This document shows, one piece after another, positions 61,900 to 64,000 of a stretch of 64,000 nt of DNA. A model generated the notes under the pieces. It saw only the letters and a list, made by a program, of their open reading frames with translations. It made no database searches and was not told the origin of the DNA. Origin of the DNA: WRDF01 sp031552235 (GTDB lineage Bacteria > Bacteroidota > Bacteroidia > Bacteroidales > Rikenellaceae); contig JAVBMR010000004.1 in the NCBI GenBank assembly GCA_031552235.1, positions 118,507-182,506 of the forward strand, written 5' to 3'. A program made the translations under genes and the position numbers. The stretch's first letter is position 1. Every line of letters starts with the position of its first letter.

Positions 61900-62601
61900 A
61901 TGAATGAAATGACAACGCAAATACAGACGAAAATGAAGCCGGTGGTAGCCCTTATCGCCTATAAGATGGATGATGATTACAAAGGTAAGAAGGATTTCTT
62001 CGTGGAAGCGCGGCGCATCGACCGCGATGGCCGCATGGCCGAAGCCCGGCCGGTTACTTACGACCTGATGAACGAACTGGCTTCGGGTTATTCCGAGGTA
62101 CATAATGAGGTGCCTCACGGTATCCTGCCGCCGAACATGCTTTATGCCGATACCCGCAAGGGTTGCGAGAAGTATGTGTGGTATAACCTGCCCCAGCGAA
62201 AGATGCACTACTTTTCAAAAAACCTTGCCATTGACAACGGCGAATACAATGTGCCAGGGATGGTATATGTCACTGAAAACGGCAAGTTGCAGGTATTCTC
62301 TTTCAAGGGTACAAAGTGCTGTGCCGATACGCCTCTATTCCGTGCTCCGTTCTTCAATACAGGTTCAGATGGTGATGTCTGCCTCGGCTCGGGCAAAGCC
62401 GCTATGCCATCCGACCCGTCTTTCAAGGATGTGCTGGAGCATTGGGAGAAAAAGTTCTGGCTGACGGAATTTTCGGGGCTTCATGGCGGCAATCCCACAA
62501 CCGAGAACCTTGTACTGGTAACACAGGCGTCGAAAGATGCTCCTTTTGATGAGGGTAAACTCAAACCGGTTAATAAAAAAGTAAAAGACCTGATAAAATG
62601 A
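61900..62601 (+). CDS. PRTRC system protein B (E2-like)
   Basis: 233-aa protein of the PRTRC B family, proposed to be related to ubiquitin-conjugating (E2) enzymes. APFFNTGSDGDVCLGSG near residues 146-162 mirrors the E2 active-site stretch, with an Asn and the Cys of VCL. Other conserved parts are HGILPPNMLYADTRKG and YVWYNLPQRKMHYF. It overlaps the ThiF-like gene by 4 bp, so translation is coupled. Enzyme activity has not been shown here. Confidence 0.85.
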   Translation: MNEMTTQIQTKMKPVVALIAYKMDDDYKGKKDFFVEARRIDRDGRMAEARPVTYDLMNELASGYSEVHNEVPHGILPPNMLYADTRKGCEKYVWYNLPQRKMHYFSKNLAIDNGEYNVPGMVYVTENGKLQVFSFKGTKCCADTPLFRAPFFNTGSDGDVCLGSGKAAMPSDPSFKDVLEHWEKKFWLTEFSGLHGGNPTTENLVLVTQASKDAPFDEGKLKPVNKKVKDLIK

Positions 62602-63383
62602 AACAGAGAGTACATTTCACAGCCCCTTACCTTCTGAATCCAAGCCACCCTGTTACTGTAAATGTTATCGGTGCCGGTGGTACGGGATGCAGGGTAATGA
62701 ACCACCTTGCCGCCCTCGATACCACATTGCTGGCATTGGGGCATCCGGGGTTGCAGGTTACGCTTTTCGATCCGGACGAGGTAAGTGATGCCAACCGTGG
62801 GCGGCAGCTCTTCAACCATTCGGAGGTCGGGCTAAACAAGGCCGTGGCAATCATATCGCGCATAAACAACTATTTCGGCTATGAATGGAGGGCCGTGCCC
62901 GATAAATTCCCTGCATCGCTCGAAACGGGTGCCGATAATTTCGCAAATATCACGATAACCTGTACCGACAATGTAAAATCCCGGCTCGATGTGGCAAAGT
63001 TGCTCGGAGAAGAGATGAGGTGGAGGGACCCGTATAAGGAACCTTTCTACTGGATGGATTTGGGTAATTCCCGCACCACTGGGCAGGTCGTACTTGGCAC
63101 AGTGGGTAAAGGTGTCGAGCAGCCCAAACCCAAAGGGCTGACATGCGTAAAGAAACTGAAGACGATCACTGAGATGGTCGATTACACGTCAGTAGAAGTG
63201 GAGGATAAGGGGCCGAGCTGCTCGCAGGCCGAAGCGCTTCAACACCAGGACCTCTATATAAATCCCTCGCTGGCGGTTCTCGGTTGCGGGATACTCTGGA
63301 AGATGTTCCGCGAAGGCAGGATAGATCACCACGGCCTTTATCTGAACCTCGAAACGCTTTCGATGAACCCTATACGTGTTTGA
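62598..63383 (+). CDS. PRTRC system ThiF family protein (E1-like)
   Basis: 261-aa adenylating-enzyme-fold protein. The nucleotide loop is VIGAGGTGCRVMNHLAALD near residue 23, followed by FDPDEVSDANRGRQLF (Asp and Arg of the E1 active site) and ITCTDNVKSRLD. Later Cys residues (GLTCVKKL, GPSCSQAEAL) are candidates for a catalytic thiol. It overlaps protein B by 4 bp and closes the visible cassette. PRTRC A (JAB protease), D and the ParB-like member are not in the window. Confidence 0.9.
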   Translation: MKQRVHFTAPYLLNPSHPVTVNVIGAGGTGCRVMNHLAALDTTLLALGHPGLQVTLFDPDEVSDANRGRQLFNHSEVGLNKAVAIISRINNYFGYEWRAVPDKFPASLETGADNFANITITCTDNVKSRLDVAKLLGEEMRWRDPYKEPFYWMDLGNSRTTGQVVLGTVGKGVEQPKPKGLTCVKKLKTITEMVDYTSVEVEDKGPSCSQAEALQHQDLYINPSLAVLGCGILWKMFREGRIDHHGLYLNLETLSMNPIRV

Positions 63384-63573
63384 GTTGGATAAAAAATAAT
63401 TATAAAATGTATATATTATTGTTTTTGCTTGTGCTTATTTCCTGATTTTTATAACTTAGCAATATCGCATTTCCATTTAGCGATAAACTTACCGATTCAA
63501 CCACATAACTGGCTGTTATTTTTTGCAAAAGGATCGGTTAATAATGCTCCTTGTACAATATGTACCGGGGTTA

Positions 63574-63649
63574 TAGCGTGGCATGTATTAACCACTTTTT
63601 TGCCGGGGCCAGCCAGTCCCTGTAGTCGAGCGGTAATACAGCCACGCTA
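63574..63649. repeat. 76-nt imperfect hairpin between the PRTRC cassette and the lipoprotein relic
   Basis: TAGCGTGGC (63574-63582) pairs with GCCACGCTA (63641-63649). The stem continues as TGTATT/AATACA and ACC/GGT, with single unpaired A residues on the left arm only. The loop holds about 38 nt. It lies in a 292-bp stretch (63384-63675) without a convincing gene. It could be a small RNA or a recombination site. Confidence 0.55.
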
Positions 63650-63675
63650 CTTTTATTCTTTAAAATTTAATGTAT

Positions 63676-63894
63676 ATGAAAAAGTATGTAATTTTTGCAT
63701 GTCTATTAGCTTTTGTCGCCTGCTCATCAGGCACTAAATTCGAACCTACAATTAAGGAATACGTTGCTCATGAAATTCCCGGGATAAGGCCGGACTATCA
63801 TATCGAGGTACTCAAGATGAAGAACAGGGGAATAGTCCGTGATCTCGACAGCCTTGCAAGTGGAGTTCCTAACTTAGTCCGCACAAAAAGTTAA
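63676..63894 (+). pseudogene. Small lipoprotein gene broken by an insertion
   Basis: The frame starts MKKYVIFACLLAFVACSSG, a clear lipoprotein signal with lipobox VAC. The mature part (KEYVAHEIPGIRPDYHIEVL) stops after about 72 codons inside sequence that appears to be the end of an insertion element (last residues VRTKS). The original gene was probably longer. Confidence 0.6.
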
Positions 63895-64000
63895 GGTTGT
63901 TTAATAATCTTAACTTTGAAAAATGGGAACACACAGGCAGTATGATCGTTCGTTCAAGGAACGTGCGGTTAAGTTGAGTTACGAACGGGATAACATCAAG
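63876..64000 (+). mobile_element. Left end of an IS3-type insertion sequence (continues outside window)
   Basis: The stretch after the lipoprotein relic contains an AT-rich leader with AAGTTAAGG and its inverse CTTAACTTT, then a transposase start. The exact end of the element cannot be fixed without the right copy of its inverted repeat. Confidence 0.55.
63923..64000 (+). CDS. IS3-family transposase OrfA, N-terminal fragment
   Basis: The ATG at 63923 begins MGTHRQYDRSFKERAVKLSY, the start of the helix-turn-helix protein OrfA of IS3-type elements, which typically read RxYDxxFKxxAV. Twenty-six codons are present before the window ends. Confidence 0.75.
   Translation, partial: MGTHRQYDRSFKERAVKLSYERDNIK

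Noticed and set aside
63574..63649. tRNA-like or integron attC site
   Set aside because: The hairpin has no cloverleaf or T-arm motif, and the conserved attC core GTTRRRY is not present at its ends.

Overview
The window is about 64 kb of a Bacteroidetes chromosome. It looks most like an anaerobic gut Bacteroidales of the Rikenellaceae/Alistipes type, although the genus is inferred from gene content. Supporting signs are many TAnnTTTG -7 boxes with a TTG about 19-20 bp upstream, Bacteroidetes-specific families (DUF5689 lipoproteins, HU/CCDC81-like membrane protein, BatD/BatE, PRTRC cassette), an Rnf complex and a ptb-buk pair. Most of the window is GC-rich housekeeping DNA. AT-rich islands lie at about 21.1-22.0 kb and 49.2-57.9 kb.

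1-20 kb: a secreted protein cut by the window edge; obgE; two tandem DUF5689 lipoproteins with an outer-membrane barrel; a PLP decarboxylase; an HU-like membrane protein; a sigma54-type activator followed by lptE, a small acidic protein and secG; a pseudouridine synthase with a long charged repeat tail; aroC-aroA-lptB; recQ-rsmA.

21-49 kb: an orphan Rhs C-terminal toxin fragment with a probable immunity gene; rpmE2; an MBL hydrolase; an SDR gene bracketed by two ~200-bp structured direct repeats; a Wzx-type flippase; pyk-aroQ; a ZIP transporter and purE; hpt-queE-ftsB-like; ptb-buk (butyrate); recR; batD-batE; fba; a BamA-like protein; the operon rseC-rnfBCDGEA, whose RnfG has two FMN-binding domains; and a nadE whose glutaminase Cys is replaced by Gly. 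Intergenic spaces carry a degenerate family of palindromic repeats.

49-58 kb: right after a tRNA-Phe(GAA) gene comes an AT-rich accessory island. It holds what looks like a ribosomal peptide (RiPP) locus: two Cys-rich precursors with identical GG leaders, a LanC-like cyclase with zinc ligands, a shorter LanC-like protein without them, an S41 peptidase lipoprotein and a small membrane protein. The locus shows internal duplication, including a third decayed core and a copied 3' end of lanC. No dehydratase or exporter is visible. A glycosyltransferase-like and a polysaccharide pyruvyl transferase-like gene follow.

58-64 kb: a PRTRC cassette typical of mobile elements, with proteins E, C (ubiquitin-like), F, B (E2-like) and ThiF (E1-like) plus small unknown proteins. 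It is followed by a 76-nt hairpin, a lipoprotein gene that appears broken by an insertion, and the start of an IS3-type transposase at the window edge.
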